DNA of 64,000 nt from Streptosporangium sp. NBC_01495. Its GTDB lineage: Bacteria; Actinomycetota; Actinomycetes; Streptosporangiales; Streptosporangiaceae. Below, piece after piece: positions 18,824-28,106 of the stretch. Under the pieces are notes generated by a model. That model saw only the letters and a list, made by a program, of their open reading frames with translations. It had not been told where the DNA came from and did no database searches. Position 1 is the stretch's first letter; each line of letters opens with the position of its first letter. The translations under genes and the position numbers were made by a program. The stretch is taken from the NCBI RefSeq assembly GCF_036250735.1, contig NZ_CP109430.1, positions 5,518,001-5,582,000 of the forward strand, read 5' to 3'.

Positions 18824-19870
18824 ATGCACGTCCCCCAGGACCCCCGGCCCGCGGCGACGCCTCTCCGGCCTCCCGGCCCCCCGCCCCACCGGACCGGCGC
18901 TCCCGGTACGCCCGACGCCTTCGGCGTGCCCGTGGAGCACTTCCCGCCCCCGCCGCGGCACGACCCCTGGCTGGTGCCGGCACCGCCCGGCAGCCGCTAC
19001 GACCGGCTGGCGCGCACCCGCCTGCACGCCTGGTGGCGGCCGGTGCTGGGCACGGTCGCGGGCCTCGCGGGCCTCATGCTGGCCGGACTCGCCGTCATCC
19101 TCGGCGGTGCGACGCTCGGCGTGATCGTGGGCGCCGAGATGGGCGGATCCGACGGGCAGATCTTCACCGATCCGGTGCTCGACCTGGCGATCAACCTGCT
19201 GTCGATCGCGGCCGTCCTGCCGGTCGTGTACGGCGTGGTGGCGTGGATCCAGCGGCGCCCGCCCGGCACCCTCTCCTCGGTCACGGGCCGCCTGCGATGG
19301 CGATGGTTGGCGCGGTGCGCGGCGGTGGCGACCGGCGCCGCGGTGCTGGGCCAGGCCGCGGTCGCCGTCACCTACGTCGCTGGCGGGGAGGACCTCGGCG
19401 ACCTGTTCGGCTGGGTCGGCTGGGAGCGCTTCCTGCCCGCCCTGATCGTCACCCTGCTCCTGGTGCCCTTCCAGGCCGCCGCTGAGGAGTACGTCTTCCG
19501 GGGGTGGCTGATCCAGGCGTTCGGCGCCTTCCTCTCCAATCCGTGGCCGGGCATCCTGCTGAGCACCGTCGGTTTCACCGCGGTGCACGCCTACATCGAC
19601 TGGGGCATCCTCGATGTTTTCGCCTTCGGGTTGCTGATGGGCTGGCTGGCGGTGCGGACCGGCGGCCTGGAGGCGGCCATCGCCCTGCACGTGGTCAACA
19701 ACGTGCTGGCGTTCGGGGTCAGCGGGGCGGACGGGAGCCTCTCGGAGGCGCTGAAGCAGGGGTCGGTGCCCTGGCAGACCCTGGCGGGGACGGTGGTGCA
19801 GCTCGGCCTCTACGCGATCGTGGTGGTGGTCATGGCCAGGAGGCGGAGGATCGAGACGGTCTCCCGCTGA
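18824..19870 (+). CDS. CPBP-family intramembrane metalloprotease
   Basis: 348 residues from ATG 18824 (an in-frame GTG at 18797 is possible). A proline-rich cytoplasmic N-terminus of about 70 residues precedes seven or eight TM helices. The ABI/CAAX protease motifs are EEYVFRG (EExxxR), HAYIDWG (His) and HVVNNVLAF (HxxxN). Bacterial members act in prenyl-peptide or bacteriocin processing and immunity; the role here is unknown, and no bacteriocin gene is adjacent. Confidence 0.88.
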   Translation: MHVPQDPRPAATPLRPPGPPPHRTGAPGTPDAFGVPVEHFPPPPRHDPWLVPAPPGSRYDRLARTRLHAWWRPVLGTVAGLAGLMLAGLAVILGGATLGVIVGAEMGGSDGQIFTDPVLDLAINLLSIAAVLPVVYGVVAWIQRRPPGTLSSVTGRLRWRWLARCAAVATGAAVLGQAAVAVTYVAGGEDLGDLFGWVGWERFLPALIVTLLLVPFQAAAEEYVFRGWLIQAFGAFLSNPWPGILLSTVGFTAVHAYIDWGILDVFAFGLLMGWLAVRTGGLEAAIALHVVNNVLAFGVSGADGSLSEALKQGSVPWQTLAGTVVQLGLYAIVVVVMARRRRIETVSR

Positions 19871-20026
19871 CGCCCCCGCGCCCGCCGCCCGGATCACCGC
19901 GCGGCGGCCCGGGACCACTGCCCGGCTCCCCCACCACGAAGCGATGACCGCCGCCCGGATCACCCACGCGGCGAAGCGGCCCGGGGGCGTTCGCTAGAAC
20001 CTCCCCAACGCCTCGCGCCGGGCGGT

Positions 20027-20680
20027 TCAGAGCAGCCGTCTCTGCACGACATCGGCGATGACCGTGGTCACGACCTTGCCGACGGCTCCGGCCTCCGGCG
20101 GGGCGCCCGCCCGCCCGGCGAACAGCAGGTGCCCGGCGCCGATCAGTGAGAGCGCGAGCGAGTCGACGTCCGCGTCGACCGCGATGCGGCCCAGCTCGCA
20201 CTCGTCGGTGAGATAGGAGGCGATCATGGCCGCGGCCTCCGTCAGGACCGGGACACCACGGGCCGGCCCGGTTTGGCGCAGCCGGGCGCGCAACTCATCC
20301 CGGAAGATGACGAGACCGACGATCGCCACGGCGACCGGGTCGAACAGGTCCATCAGCGCGCCGGTGAGGTTGCCGGCCACGGTGCCGGTCCCGGCGGAGC
20401 CGCCCAGGGCGGCGGCCTGGGCGCCGATCCGGACGACGCGGTCCCGCACGAGCTCGGCGAGGAAGTCGTCGAAGTCGGCGAAGTGCCGGTGCAGGACGCC
20501 CTTGGCGACGTCCGCCTCGGTGGTGACCGCGCGGCTGGTCAGCGCGTTCGACCCGTCCCTGAGCAGGACGCGCTCGGCGGCGTCGAACAGTTGCCTTCGC
20601 GCGTCGCGGATGTGCACCCCGGTCGGCACAGCGCGTCCCTCCGTCCTTCGGTGGTCCTCACCCGATTGACGAGTGGGCAT
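20027..20680 (-). CDS. TetR-family repressor
   Basis: 217 residues. N-terminal HTH DARRQLFDAAERVLLRDGSNALTSRAVTTEADVAKGVLHRHFADFDDFLAELV; the C-terminal ligand domain is divergent as usual. Its ATG (20678-20680) lies inside a perfect palindrome that also covers the start codon of the divergent methyltransferase, so it should repress itself and that gene. The mRNA is probably leaderless or nearly so. Confidence 0.9.
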   Translation of the reverse strand: MPTRQSGEDHRRTEGRAVPTGVHIRDARRQLFDAAERVLLRDGSNALTSRAVTTEADVAKGVLHRHFADFDDFLAELVRDRVVRIGAQAAALGGSAGTGTVAGNLTGALMDLFDPVAVAIVGLVIFRDELRARLRQTGPARGVPVLTEAAAMIASYLTDECELGRIAVDADVDSLALSLIGAGHLLFAGRAGAPPEAGAVGKVVTTVIADVVQRRLL

Positions 20681-20707
20681 GCGCCCACTACGGTGGGCGC
20701 ATGCCCA
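20674..20707. promoter_or_regulatory. TetR operator overlapping both start codons
   Basis: Perfect inverted repeat with 14-base arms (TGGGCATGCGCCCA and its complement) around 6 bases (20688-20693). The left arm contains the repressor ATG, the right arm the methyltransferase ATG at 20701. TACGGT at 20689-20694 lies 6 bases before that ATG and fits TANNNT, so repressor binding would cover the -10 box and the start. Confidence 0.75.
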
Positions 20708-21537
20708 CTATACCGCAGGGGCGATCACGCCCCTCCGAGAACGAGTCCCACAGGGCCAGGCAGATGGCGGAGTCGTTCGGGGTGGACGCCGAACGCTATG
20801 ACCGGGCCCGGCCCAGCTACCCCGACGCCCTGGTGGAGCGGATCGTCGCCGCCAGTCCCGGACCCGACGTCCTCGACGTCGGCTGCGGCACCGGCATCGC
20901 GGCCCGGCAGCTCCAGGCGGCCGGCTGCCGGGTGCTCGGGGTCGATCCCGACGCGCGGATGGCCGAGTTCGCCCGGCGCACCGGGGTCGAGGTCGAGGTG
21001 GCGACCTTCGAGACCTGGGAAAGCGCCGGCCGGACATTCGACGCGGTCGTCGCGGGCCAGGCCTGGCACTGGGTGGACCCGATCGCCGGCGCGGTCAAGG
21101 CGGCGCGGGTGCTGCGGCCAGGCGGCCGGCTGGTGGCGTTCTCGCACGTGTTCGACCTCCCGCCCACCGTCGCGGAGGCCTTCGCCGCGGTCTACCGGCG
21201 GGTGGCGCCCGACTCTCCGCTCGCCGTCCAACCGCCAGGCGACGACCGACCTCCGAAGCAGGCCCTCGCCCTCTACCAGGCGATGTTCCCCAAGTTCGCC
21301 GACGGGATCCGGGAGGCGGGCGGATTCGGCGACCCGGAGCAGTGGCGATTCGACGGGGAACAGTCCTACACCCGCGACGAGTGGCTGGACCTGGCGCCCA
21401 CCACCGGCGCCCTCACGCGACTTCCGCCGGACAGGCTGGCCGAGGTGCTGGAGGGCGTCGGGGCCGCCATCGACGCGATCGGGGGCGGCTTCACCATGCC
21501 CCGCACCACGCTGGCGGTCACCGCGGCGCGCAGCTGA
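20701..21537 (+). CDS. SAM-dependent methyltransferase
   Basis: 278 residues. Class I fold with motif I VLDVGCGTGIAARQL, acidic residue at the end of strand 2 in VLGVDPDARM, and post-motif segment FDAVVAGQAWHWVD, typical of the yeast Crg1/trans-aconitate type small-molecule methyltransferases (Methyltransf_11/25). Substrate unknown. Control by the divergent TetR protein suggests induction by a toxic or metabolic small molecule, perhaps the methyl acceptor. Convergent with the MFS exporter gene 20 bases downstream. Confidence 0.88.
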   Translation: MPTIPQGRSRPSENESHRARQMAESFGVDAERYDRARPSYPDALVERIVAASPGPDVLDVGCGTGIAARQLQAAGCRVLGVDPDARMAEFARRTGVEVEVATFETWESAGRTFDAVVAGQAWHWVDPIAGAVKAARVLRPGGRLVAFSHVFDLPPTVAEAFAAVYRRVAPDSPLAVQPPGDDRPPKQALALYQAMFPKFADGIREAGGFGDPEQWRFDGEQSYTRDEWLDLAPTTGALTRLPPDRLAEVLEGVGAAIDAIGGGFTMPRTTLAVTAARS

Positions 21538-21556
21538 ACGGCCAGGGTGAGGTCGG

Positions 21557-22756
21557 TCATGACGCCACCAGCGCTCCTCGTCGTCCGATCCCCCAGATCG
21601 TCAGGGCGAGTCCCGACAGCACCATGCCCGCGATGCTCACCGCGAGCCACTCCCCCACCGACCACAACACCACGGCAGCGGCCGATCCGATCGCCCCACC
21701 GATGAAGTTCCCCGTCACGAAGGCGGTGTTCAACCGGCTCCGCGCCTCATTGGACACCGCGAAGATCCGCGTCTGGTTGAGAATGTTCAGCCCCTGGATC
21801 GCCACGTCGATCAGCACCACCACGACGAGAACGAGCACCACGGACCGCCCCGCGAACATCGCCACGGTGAACGACGCGAGCGCCAGCAGCCACCCGATGC
21901 CCGTGGCGGGAAGGGACCAGCCACGGTCGTGCAGCCGCCCGGCCCGCTGCGCCGCCGACGCCCCGGCCAGCCCGGCCAGGCCGAAGAGGCCGATCACCGA
22001 GACGGGATACTCGAAGGGCGGCGAACTCAACAGAAAGGTCAGCGACGTCCAGAACATTGTGAAGATCGCGAAGCCCGTCCCACCCAGCAGCAGCGTCCAC
22101 CGCACCACCCGCTCCCGCCGCACCACCGAGAACACCGACGCGATCAGCTGGAAATAGGGCAGCCGTGTCTTCGGCTCCAGCGCGGGGATCTTCCGGTGGA
22201 GCAGGGCCGCCAGCAGAACGGCCACGACGGCGGCGGCCACGAAAACAGTCCGCCAGCCCGCGAACTCGGCGACCAGGCCGCTGATCGTACGCGAGATCAG
22301 GATGCCCGTCAGGATGCCCGACGTCACGGTCCCGACCACCTGGCCGCGCTGGGCTTCCACGGCCAGGTCTCCGGCCAGCGGTGTCAGCAACTGCCCGGCC
22401 ACGGTCGTGACGCCCAGCAGCGAGATCGCCGCCAGCAGCAACCCGAAGGACGGCGCCAGGGCGCACAACACCAGCATCACGGCTGACACGAGCAGCATCA
22501 GGGGAATGAGCCGCCGCCGATCCAGGACGTCGCCCAGCGGGACGAACAGCAGGATGCCGATCGCGTAACCGACCTGGGTGACCGTAACGAGCCATCCGGC
22601 AACGGCGGTGGGGGCGTGCAGGTCGCCTGCGATGAAGTCGAGGAGGGGCTGAGCCCAGTAGAGGTTGCCGACCGCCGCGCCACCGGCGACGGCGAAGAGG
22701 AAGGTCAGGCCACCGGTCATGACCTGGGGACGTGGTGGTGCGGGTTGTGCCGTCAC
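21557..22756 (-). CDS. MFS efflux transporter
   Basis: About 399 residues with twelve hydrophobic helices and the loop 2-3 motif GDVLDRRRLIP. Resembles the arabinose-efflux/DHA1 group. GTG 22756 is chosen as start (VTAQPAPPRPQ before the first helix); a longer frame reaches 22825, abutting the GH43 stop. Substrate not predictable. It converges on the methyltransferase gene rather than sharing its operator. Confidence 0.88.
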   Translation of the reverse strand: MTAQPAPPRPQVMTGGLTFLFAVAGGAAVGNLYWAQPLLDFIAGDLHAPTAVAGWLVTVTQVGYAIGILLFVPLGDVLDRRRLIPLMLLVSAVMLVLCALAPSFGLLLAAISLLGVTTVAGQLLTPLAGDLAVEAQRGQVVGTVTSGILTGILISRTISGLVAEFAGWRTVFVAAAVVAVLLAALLHRKIPALEPKTRLPYFQLIASVFSVVRRERVVRWTLLLGGTGFAIFTMFWTSLTFLLSSPPFEYPVSVIGLFGLAGLAGASAAQRAGRLHDRGWSLPATGIGWLLALASFTVAMFAGRSVVLVLVVVVLIDVAIQGLNILNQTRIFAVSNEARSRLNTAFVTGNFIGGAIGSAAAVVLWSVGEWLAVSIAGMVLSGLALTIWGIGRRGALVAS

Positions 22757-22825
22757 CCGGACATGCTCGCATGCGGGGGTCGCCGGTCCCGGGCGGGGAC
22801 CGAATGGTCCCTGATCGATCCTCAC

Positions 22826-23815
22826 CTACCCCTGGGGGAACGAGGCCCGAGCCTCACGAGAGGTCGGGCCGATGTTCTCGACCACGACGGGAAGGTCGTT
22901 CGCCCATCTCAGGTTCGCGGCGTACGTCCAACGTGCTCTTCCCACCCAGCCGTGAAAGAAGACACGCTCGCCGAGGGGGTGGGCACCGCCGGGTCCCCGC
23001 ACCGCTCCGCCGAGGCTTTCGGTCGTCATCAACGGCCGGTGGGCCTTGGTGAAGGGACCCGTGAGCGACGGGGACACGGCGTAGCCGGTGAAGTAACGGT
23101 CGCCGGTGTACGAGCCGCCCGCGTAGAAGAGCACGTACCGGGTAGAGCGTTTGACCAGTGCGGGTGCTTCGATCACGCCGTTCTCATCAGGGTGGTCGTT
23201 GCGTATCAGCTCTCTGCGGGGACCGACGAAGGTGATCCCGTCGGCGCGCACCTCCTGCAGCCAGATGATCGAGGGCCTGGGAGGGTCCAGCGCGTTCCCG
23301 TCGTTCTTGTAGAGCAGGTATCTCCTTCCGTCGGTGTCGACGAAACTCGCCGGATCGATGTCGCCGCCCTCGCTCGCGTCGCAGACGAGAGGGCCGTCGC
23401 CCACGGGCCGGAAGGGGCCGAGCGGTCCGGTCGAGAGGGCCGCGCCGACGCATCTCCGCTGGGCCGTGGCGCTCGGGGCGGCGAAGTACATGAGGTACCG
23501 GCCGTCCGCGCGCCGGGAGACATCGGGTGCCCAGAAACCGCCTTCGCCCGCCCAGGACGGCTTGGCGGGCAGAGCGTCCCCGCGCATGGTCCACGCCCCG
23601 GAGGCCGACGGCGCGCCGGCGACGGGAATCGTCCCCGCCGAGCTGCTGGTGGAGTAGGCGTAGAAGGCGGACCCCGCCCGGATCACGGCCGGGTCGGGGA
23701 AATCGGCGGCGATGACGGCCACGGGGCGCACCGTGGCCGCCGCGGAAACAGGGCCGGCGCACGCCATGACCATCAGCATGGCGACCAGTGGGACACGACG
23801 GCGAGACGATCGCAT
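22826..23815 (-). CDS. Secreted glycoside hydrolase family 43 enzyme
   Basis: 329 residues with a signal peptide (LVAMLMVMACAGPVSAAA). Five-bladed propeller GH43 landmarks: the catalytic base Asp in AADFPDPAVI, the pKa-modulating Asp in GGDIDPASFVDTDGRRYLLYK, and the general acid Glu in GVIEAPALV. Family activities are arabinanase, arabinofuranosidase or xylosidase; this one most likely attacks plant arabinan or xylan side chains outside the cell. The stop lies next to the longest possible start of the MFS gene. Confidence 0.88.
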   Translation of the reverse strand: MRSSRRRVPLVAMLMVMACAGPVSAAATVRPVAVIAADFPDPAVIRAGSAFYAYSTSSSAGTIPVAGAPSASGAWTMRGDALPAKPSWAGEGGFWAPDVSRRADGRYLMYFAAPSATAQRRCVGAALSTGPLGPFRPVGDGPLVCDASEGGDIDPASFVDTDGRRYLLYKNDGNALDPPRPSIIWLQEVRADGITFVGPRRELIRNDHPDENGVIEAPALVKRSTRYVLFYAGGSYTGDRYFTGYAVSPSLTGPFTKAHRPLMTTESLGGAVRGPGGAHPLGERVFFHGWVGRARWTYAANLRWANDLPVVVENIGPTSREARASFPQG

Positions 23816-24048
23816 CTCGCTCTCCTCTCAGCGCGCACGAACGGTCATGTGGCGAGTCGCGTGTCGAAGGGGACCCCATGCCGTGGAGGGATGAGGATAT
23901 CGACGACACATCACTCTTAGCCATGAGAACGTCACATAAAGTGAACCGCTTCCGTCGGAGAGGTCGCAAGGGAAGAGCTCGGCCGGCCGTTCCGGCCGGA
24001 CGCACGAGGGCGGCCGGTCCCGGCAGGAGTTGGCCGGGGGGGATCGGC

Positions 24049-25047
24049 TCACCGGGCGCGTTCCGCCGAGCGCGGATAGTCGAATGTCCGGACGCCATGG
24101 AAGGTCTCGCCGGCGATGCGATAGCCGTGCGCGGCCTCGCTGCCGGCGTGGCCGACATCGATGGTGTCGGCGGTCGACCAGACACCGTCGACCTTCTGCT
24201 CGACGACGTAGCGGAACTCGTTGAAGTCCCAGACGGATGACACGAACGTGTTGACGACGGTGAGCGAGCTTCGGCCCGCGGTCAGGGCCGACGGGATGTC
24301 GACACTTTGGTCCACCCACCCGTAGGTGCCACCGAGCAGCGGCTTCCACTCCCCGGCCGGGGCTCCGTTCACGCTGATGGCGGCACGTTGCAGGGGGACG
24401 TTGGCATCCAGGCGGCGGATCAGCCTCACCCCGGCGTGGGCCGGATCGACGTTCACGGTGAACCGGCTCGACCCGCCACGGCCGAACGCACGACCGTCGT
24501 CGGTGACGCTTCGCGGCGCCTCCCGTAAACCGGCGATGACGATCAGGGTCACCGCGGCGGCCGGCAGGGCCAGCACGGCCAGCACCGGCAGGGCCGCTCG
24601 ACGCCGGCCCCGGCCGGGGACCCGGATCGCTCCCCACCGGCCCGGCCCCACCGGCCGTGCGCCGGACTCGGTACCACCGGCGGGCTCGATCACTCGCCCC
24701 GGCTCGGGCGCGGCGGGCATCCGCGCGATTCGTGCCCGTTCCCAGGCCCGCTCCCACGCCGGAAGCCGATGCTCGGACACCTGACACGCCCGCAGGAACG
24801 CCGTCATCACCGCCTTCTTGGGGAAGCGCCGACCGGCCAGCATGTCCGCGCAGGTGGCCCGCGGCAGCCGGGTGCCGCCCGCCCTGTCCGCCCTGGCCTG
24901 CAACTCCCGCAGCGACACATCGGCCCGCGCGAACTGCTCGGCCAGAAGCTTCACCAGGTCCTCGTGGCAGCTCACCGCGTCCACCGCGGGCCCACCCGCC
25001 TCCTCGGCGGCCCGAGACACCCGCTCGCCTTCCAGATCCGCGCTCAT
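24049..25047 (-). CDS. HTH protein with one TM helix and an extracytoplasmic domain
   Basis: 332 residues. N-terminal cytoplasmic helix-turn-helix-like region (VKLLAEQFARADVSLRELQARADRAGGTRLPRATCADMLAGRRFPKKAVMTAFLRAC), a basic linker, one TM helix (AALPVLAVLALPAAAVTLIVIAGL) and a 160-residue outer beta-rich domain (RFTVNVDPAHAGVRLIRRLD, YGWVDQSVDIPSALTAGRSSLTVVNTFVSS) that reads like a carbohydrate- or galactose-binding fold. Such one-component membrane regulators are common in actinomycetes. The neighbouring GH43 gene (same strand, downstream) makes a role in sensing polysaccharide possible. Confidence 0.7.
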   Translation of the reverse strand: MSADLEGERVSRAAEEAGGPAVDAVSCHEDLVKLLAEQFARADVSLRELQARADRAGGTRLPRATCADMLAGRRFPKKAVMTAFLRACQVSEHRLPAWERAWERARIARMPAAPEPGRVIEPAGGTESGARPVGPGRWGAIRVPGRGRRRAALPVLAVLALPAAAVTLIVIAGLREAPRSVTDDGRAFGRGGSSRFTVNVDPAHAGVRLIRRLDANVPLQRAAISVNGAPAGEWKPLLGGTYGWVDQSVDIPSALTAGRSSLTVVNTFVSSVWDFNEFRYVVEQKVDGVWSTADTIDVGHAGSEAAHGYRIAGETFHGVRTFDYPRSAERAR

Positions 25048-25450
25048 CGCCCTCAGGCCCCGCCCTCTTCCGAACCGGGCCCTTCAGCCCCACCTGACCC
25101 CATCATGTCCGACAGTGTACGAGCCATTACCCAACGTGTCCGGACTTGGCTGCCGGGTGGATCGGTTCCGGGTGAGTCCGGACGAGTCCGTCCGGGTCCG
25201 TCCGTAGCCCTGTTGGACACCCCGGCGAGGCGGCTTAGCTGACGTCCAAGGCGGTGACCTGGTCAGACACGACCGGGTCCACGACGAGGAGCAGCCGCCG
25301 GACGGTCCCCCCGGGCCCGTCCGGACCGGAGGCCCTGACCCACCTCATCGAGTGAGGGAGCAGGAATCCGGCCCGGAGCCCAACGGACTTCTCCTACCAA
25401 ATTTCCCAAAAAGTCGGCATATTCGGCCGACCCGAACAACGGAGACCACC
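25048..25450. other. Intergenic region upstream of the DUF6355-like gene
   Basis: About 400 bases without a gene. It has CCGGACGAGTCCGTCCGGG-type short repeats near 25170-25205 and, close to the next gene, the inverted repeat GTCGGC-N7-GCCGAC (25413-25431), a possible operator or leader hairpin. Confidence 0.45.
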
Positions 25451-25765
25451 ATGAACGCACGCCGACTCGCCGCAGCCCTCGCCGCCACGGTCATGACCGC
25501 CGGCACGGTGCTGCTGATCGGCCAGCCGGCCCACGCCACGGAGACCTCGTCCGACGGGGCACGAACCTCCATGGCGGCCAACCCCTGCGGCATGTACCGG
25601 GACGGGAGCGCCGCGATGTACAAGAACTGCACCACGGCCAACGAGAGGATCTTCGTGACCTACTTCCTGGGCGGCAACCGGTACTACTGCGTGACCCCCG
25701 GCTCGACGGCCTACGTCGGGTCCTGGGGTAACACGTTCCGGGTCTACAACCGGGGCACCTGCTAA
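25451..25765 (+). CDS. Small secreted protein, DUF6355-like
   Basis: 104 residues, ATG 25451 behind GGAGA. Signal peptide LAAALAATVMTAGTVLLIGQPAHA, then a mature domain of about 70 residues with four cysteines: NPCGMYRDGSAAMYKNC, YYCVTPGS and NRGTC. Spacing and the CGxY/C..C pattern resemble the actinobacterial DUF6355 family, whose members are often next to natural-product genes but have no settled function. It is followed directly by a strong terminator, so it is monocistronic. Confidence 0.75.
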   Translation: MNARRLAAALAATVMTAGTVLLIGQPAHATETSSDGARTSMAANPCGMYRDGSAAMYKNCTTANERIFVTYFLGGNRYYCVTPGSTAYVGSWGNTFRVYNRGTC

Positions 25766-25772
25766 CCCGTCG

Positions 25773-25800
25773 AGCCCCCGCCGACATGTCGGCGGGGGCT
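25773..25800 (+). terminator. Strong hairpin after the DUF6355-like gene
   Basis: Perfect 14-base arms (AGCCCCCGCCGACA and its complement) with no spacer, 8 bases after the stop codon. Confidence 0.8.
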
Positions 25801-25881
25801 CCTGTCGTCCTGCGTGTCCGGGCGGCCGTCCCGGTGCGGGGCCGGCCGTTCGGTCGCCGCTCGGGTCTCGTGGTCAGGCCC

Positions 25882-26184
25882 TCAGTCTTCGCCGTGATAG
25901 GCACGCAGCTCACGGCGCGCCCGACGACGGCCGCGACGGCGCTCTTCGCGTCGGAAGTGGCGCCACTCCCGGCCCCCGTCGCCGTAACCGAACAGGTGGT
26001 AGGCGTAGGCGGTGGCGCTCCAGTGACAGCCGCCCGTGCGGTGGCTCAGGGAGCCGCTGTCGGCGGTGATCTCGTCCGGCAGCGCGCACGGCCCGAACCG
26101 GTGATCATGCACGGGCAGGCAGGTCACCATCGGCGCGTCGGCCATCCGCACCCACCAGGGCCGGGTCTTGTCGGTCTTGCTCAT
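25882..26184 (-). CDS. Small basic hypothetical protein
   Basis: 100 residues from ATG 26184, preceded by a good ribosome site AAAGGTGA. The N-terminal two thirds hold WWVRMADAP, two His/Cys clusters (CLPVHDHRFGPC, HRTGGCHWSATAY) and the C-terminus is a run of Arg. The paired Cys/His could bind a metal. Not recognised as a named family. Divergent from the ECF sigma gene. Confidence 0.6.
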   Translation of the reverse strand: MSKTDKTRPWWVRMADAPMVTCLPVHDHRFGPCALPDEITADSGSLSHRTGGCHWSATAYAYHLFGYGDGGREWRHFRREERRRGRRRARRELRAYHGED

Positions 26185-26400
26185 ACGGTCACCTTTCGGC
26201 TCCGTGACACCCCGGGCTGGGGCTGTCACAAGACCGCACGCACCGTGATCACCTCCGACTTCACGAACGACATATCACGACAAATCAGGACCGAAAGCAA
26301 CGTTGCCGCTCGGAGAAACCCGAATCCCACGTTACCGCGAGCCCCAAGAGCGCGACGGGCGACAAGACCTCGCCGCCAGGTGGGGCTAACGTGTCGGATC

Positions 26401-27471
26401 ATGGATGAGGCGGGAGCCGAGGAGAGCGCGCTGGTCGCGGCTGTCCTCGCGGGCGACGATCGGGCGTTCACCGGGCTTGTCGAGCGTCACCGGCGGGAAC
26501 TGCGGGTGCACTGCTACCGGATGCTCGGCTCCTTCGAGGAGTCCGAGGACCTGGTGCAGGAGACGTTCCTGCGGGCGTGGCGCGGGCGCGGGACCTTCCA
26601 GGGCCGTTCCACCGTCCGCGCGTGGCTCTACCGGATCGCGACGAACGCGTGCCTGGACTTCCTCGACCGGCACCCCCGCCGCCCGCGACCTCGCGACGCG
26701 GAACCGGCACAGCGCCCGTGGCCGGGCTCGCCGCCGGCGGACGTGCCATGGCTGCAGCCCTACCCGGACCAGCTGCTGGAGCCGATCGCGTCCGACGGTA
26801 TGGAGCCGGACGTGGCCGTGGTGGGCAAGGAGACCATCGAGCTGGCGTTCCTCACCGCCATCCAGCATCTGCCGCCCAGGCAGCGGGCCGCGCTGATTCT
26901 GCGCGACGTGCTCGGCTGGTCCGCCAAGGAGACCGCCGCGCAGCTGGAGATCAGTGTCGACTCGGTCAAGAGCGCCCTGAAACGAGCACGCTCGACCCTG
27001 AGGATCCACCTTCCCGAACGACGTCTCGAATGGGCGCCGTCGACGGCGCCGACCGCCCGGGAGCGGGAGCTGCTGCGTCGCTTCATGGACGCCCACGACA
27101 GGGCCGACCCCGCCGCCCTGGCGGAGCTGCTGAGCGAGGACGTGCGGATGACGATGCCTCCGCTTCCGTTCTGGTGCTCCGGTCGCGACGCGGTCGTGGC
27201 CTTCGCCGCGCACGCCTTCGGCCCCGGCTCACCGCTGTACCGGGGACGGTGGCGGAACGTGCCCACGCGGGCGAACCGGCAGCCCGCGGTGGCGGGCTAC
27301 ATCCGGCTGCCGGGCGAGTCCGTCTACCGGGCCCAGGCGCTCAATGTGCTGAGGATCGAGGACAGCGGGATCGTCGAGATCACCGTCTTCGAACCGCACC
27401 TGCTGGCCGCGTTCGGACTGCCACCGACGTTGCCGTCGACGCTGCCGCCGGACAGCCCCCTCGGACGGTGA
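26401..27471 (+). CDS. ECF sigma factor with SnoaL-like C-terminal domain
   Basis: 356 residues, ATG 26401. Sigma-2: HCYRMLGSFEESEDLVQETFLRAWRGRGTF and RAWLYRIATNACLDFLD. Sigma-4: HLPPRQRAALILRDVLGWSAKETAAQLEISVDSVKSALKRARSTL. The LQPYPDQLLEPI linker and the C-terminal SnoaL_2-type extension (RRFMDAHDRADPAALAELLSEDVRMTMPPLPFWCSGRDAVVAF) mark the TIGR02960/SigX5-like group, where the extension replaces a separate anti-sigma factor. The two genes downstream, 80 bases on, may be its targets. Confidence 0.9.
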   Translation: MDEAGAEESALVAAVLAGDDRAFTGLVERHRRELRVHCYRMLGSFEESEDLVQETFLRAWRGRGTFQGRSTVRAWLYRIATNACLDFLDRHPRRPRPRDAEPAQRPWPGSPPADVPWLQPYPDQLLEPIASDGMEPDVAVVGKETIELAFLTAIQHLPPRQRAALILRDVLGWSAKETAAQLEISVDSVKSALKRARSTLRIHLPERRLEWAPSTAPTARERELLRRFMDAHDRADPAALAELLSEDVRMTMPPLPFWCSGRDAVVAFAAHAFGPGSPLYRGRWRNVPTRANRQPAVAGYIRLPGESVYRAQALNVLRIEDSGIVEITVFEPHLLAAFGLPPTLPSTLPPDSPLGR

Positions 27472-27550
27472 CCCCTTTTCTGAGCCTCGCCCGTCTCAAC
27501 GGTGGACGACCTCGACGAGCGGGGTCGACCGATGTTGAGGAGCACCCACG

Positions 27551-28072
27551 ATGACGATCGACGATCACGAAGATGTGATGACGCTGCCGCAGGGCGACAT
27601 CCGCCTGCTGGGCAGTGACGTGGCGCGGCGCCTGCTCGCCTCGACGGAGCTGGCACGGCTGGCGTACGTGGCGGCGGACGGCACTCCGCGCGTGTTCCCG
27701 ATGCTGTTCCACTGGACGGGCACCGACCTCGTCATGTCCACGTTCGAGGGAGCGGCCAAGATAGCCGCGCTGCGGGCCAGGCCCGACGTCGCCATCACCG
27801 TCGACGCCGCCTCGACACCACCGGCGGTGCTCCTCCTTCGCGGCCGGGCCTCGGTCACCGACGTCGCGGGGATCGTGCCGGAGTACGCGCTGGCCCAGCA
27901 CCGGTACGCCGGGGCGGAGCAGGGCGCCGCCAACGTGGCGGCGGTGGATCACCCCGGTACGAGGATGGCCCGCATCGCCGTCCGCCCCACCTGGGTCGGG
28001 GTCCTCGACTTCCAGACCCGGCTGCCCGGAGGCGCCAGTACGAAGGATTTCGAGCGCCGGGGCCGATCGTGA
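27551..28072 (+). CDS. Pyridoxamine 5'-phosphate oxidase-family flavin/F420 protein
   Basis: 173 residues, ATG behind TGAGGAGC. Split-barrel fold indicated by LARLAYVAADGTPRVFPMLFHWTGTDLVMSTFEGAAKIAALRARPDVAITVD. Members bind FMN, F420 or heme; which one is not clear. Lies between the ECF sigma gene and an alpha/beta hydrolase gene on the same strand with short gaps, so probably one operon. Confidence 0.85.
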   Translation: MTIDDHEDVMTLPQGDIRLLGSDVARRLLASTELARLAYVAADGTPRVFPMLFHWTGTDLVMSTFEGAAKIAALRARPDVAITVDAASTPPAVLLLRGRASVTDVAGIVPEYALAQHRYAGAEQGAANVAAVDHPGTRMARIAVRPTWVGVLDFQTRLPGGASTKDFERRGRS

Positions 28073-28106
28073 GCCCGCGGCACGACCCTCGGAAGGACCA
28101 CACGAC

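Noticed and set aside
25786..26400. 205-codon N-terminal extension of the ECF sigma factor
   Set aside because: Not sigma-like, overlaps a better supported minus-strand gene and the terminator region; ATG 26401 matches family starts.
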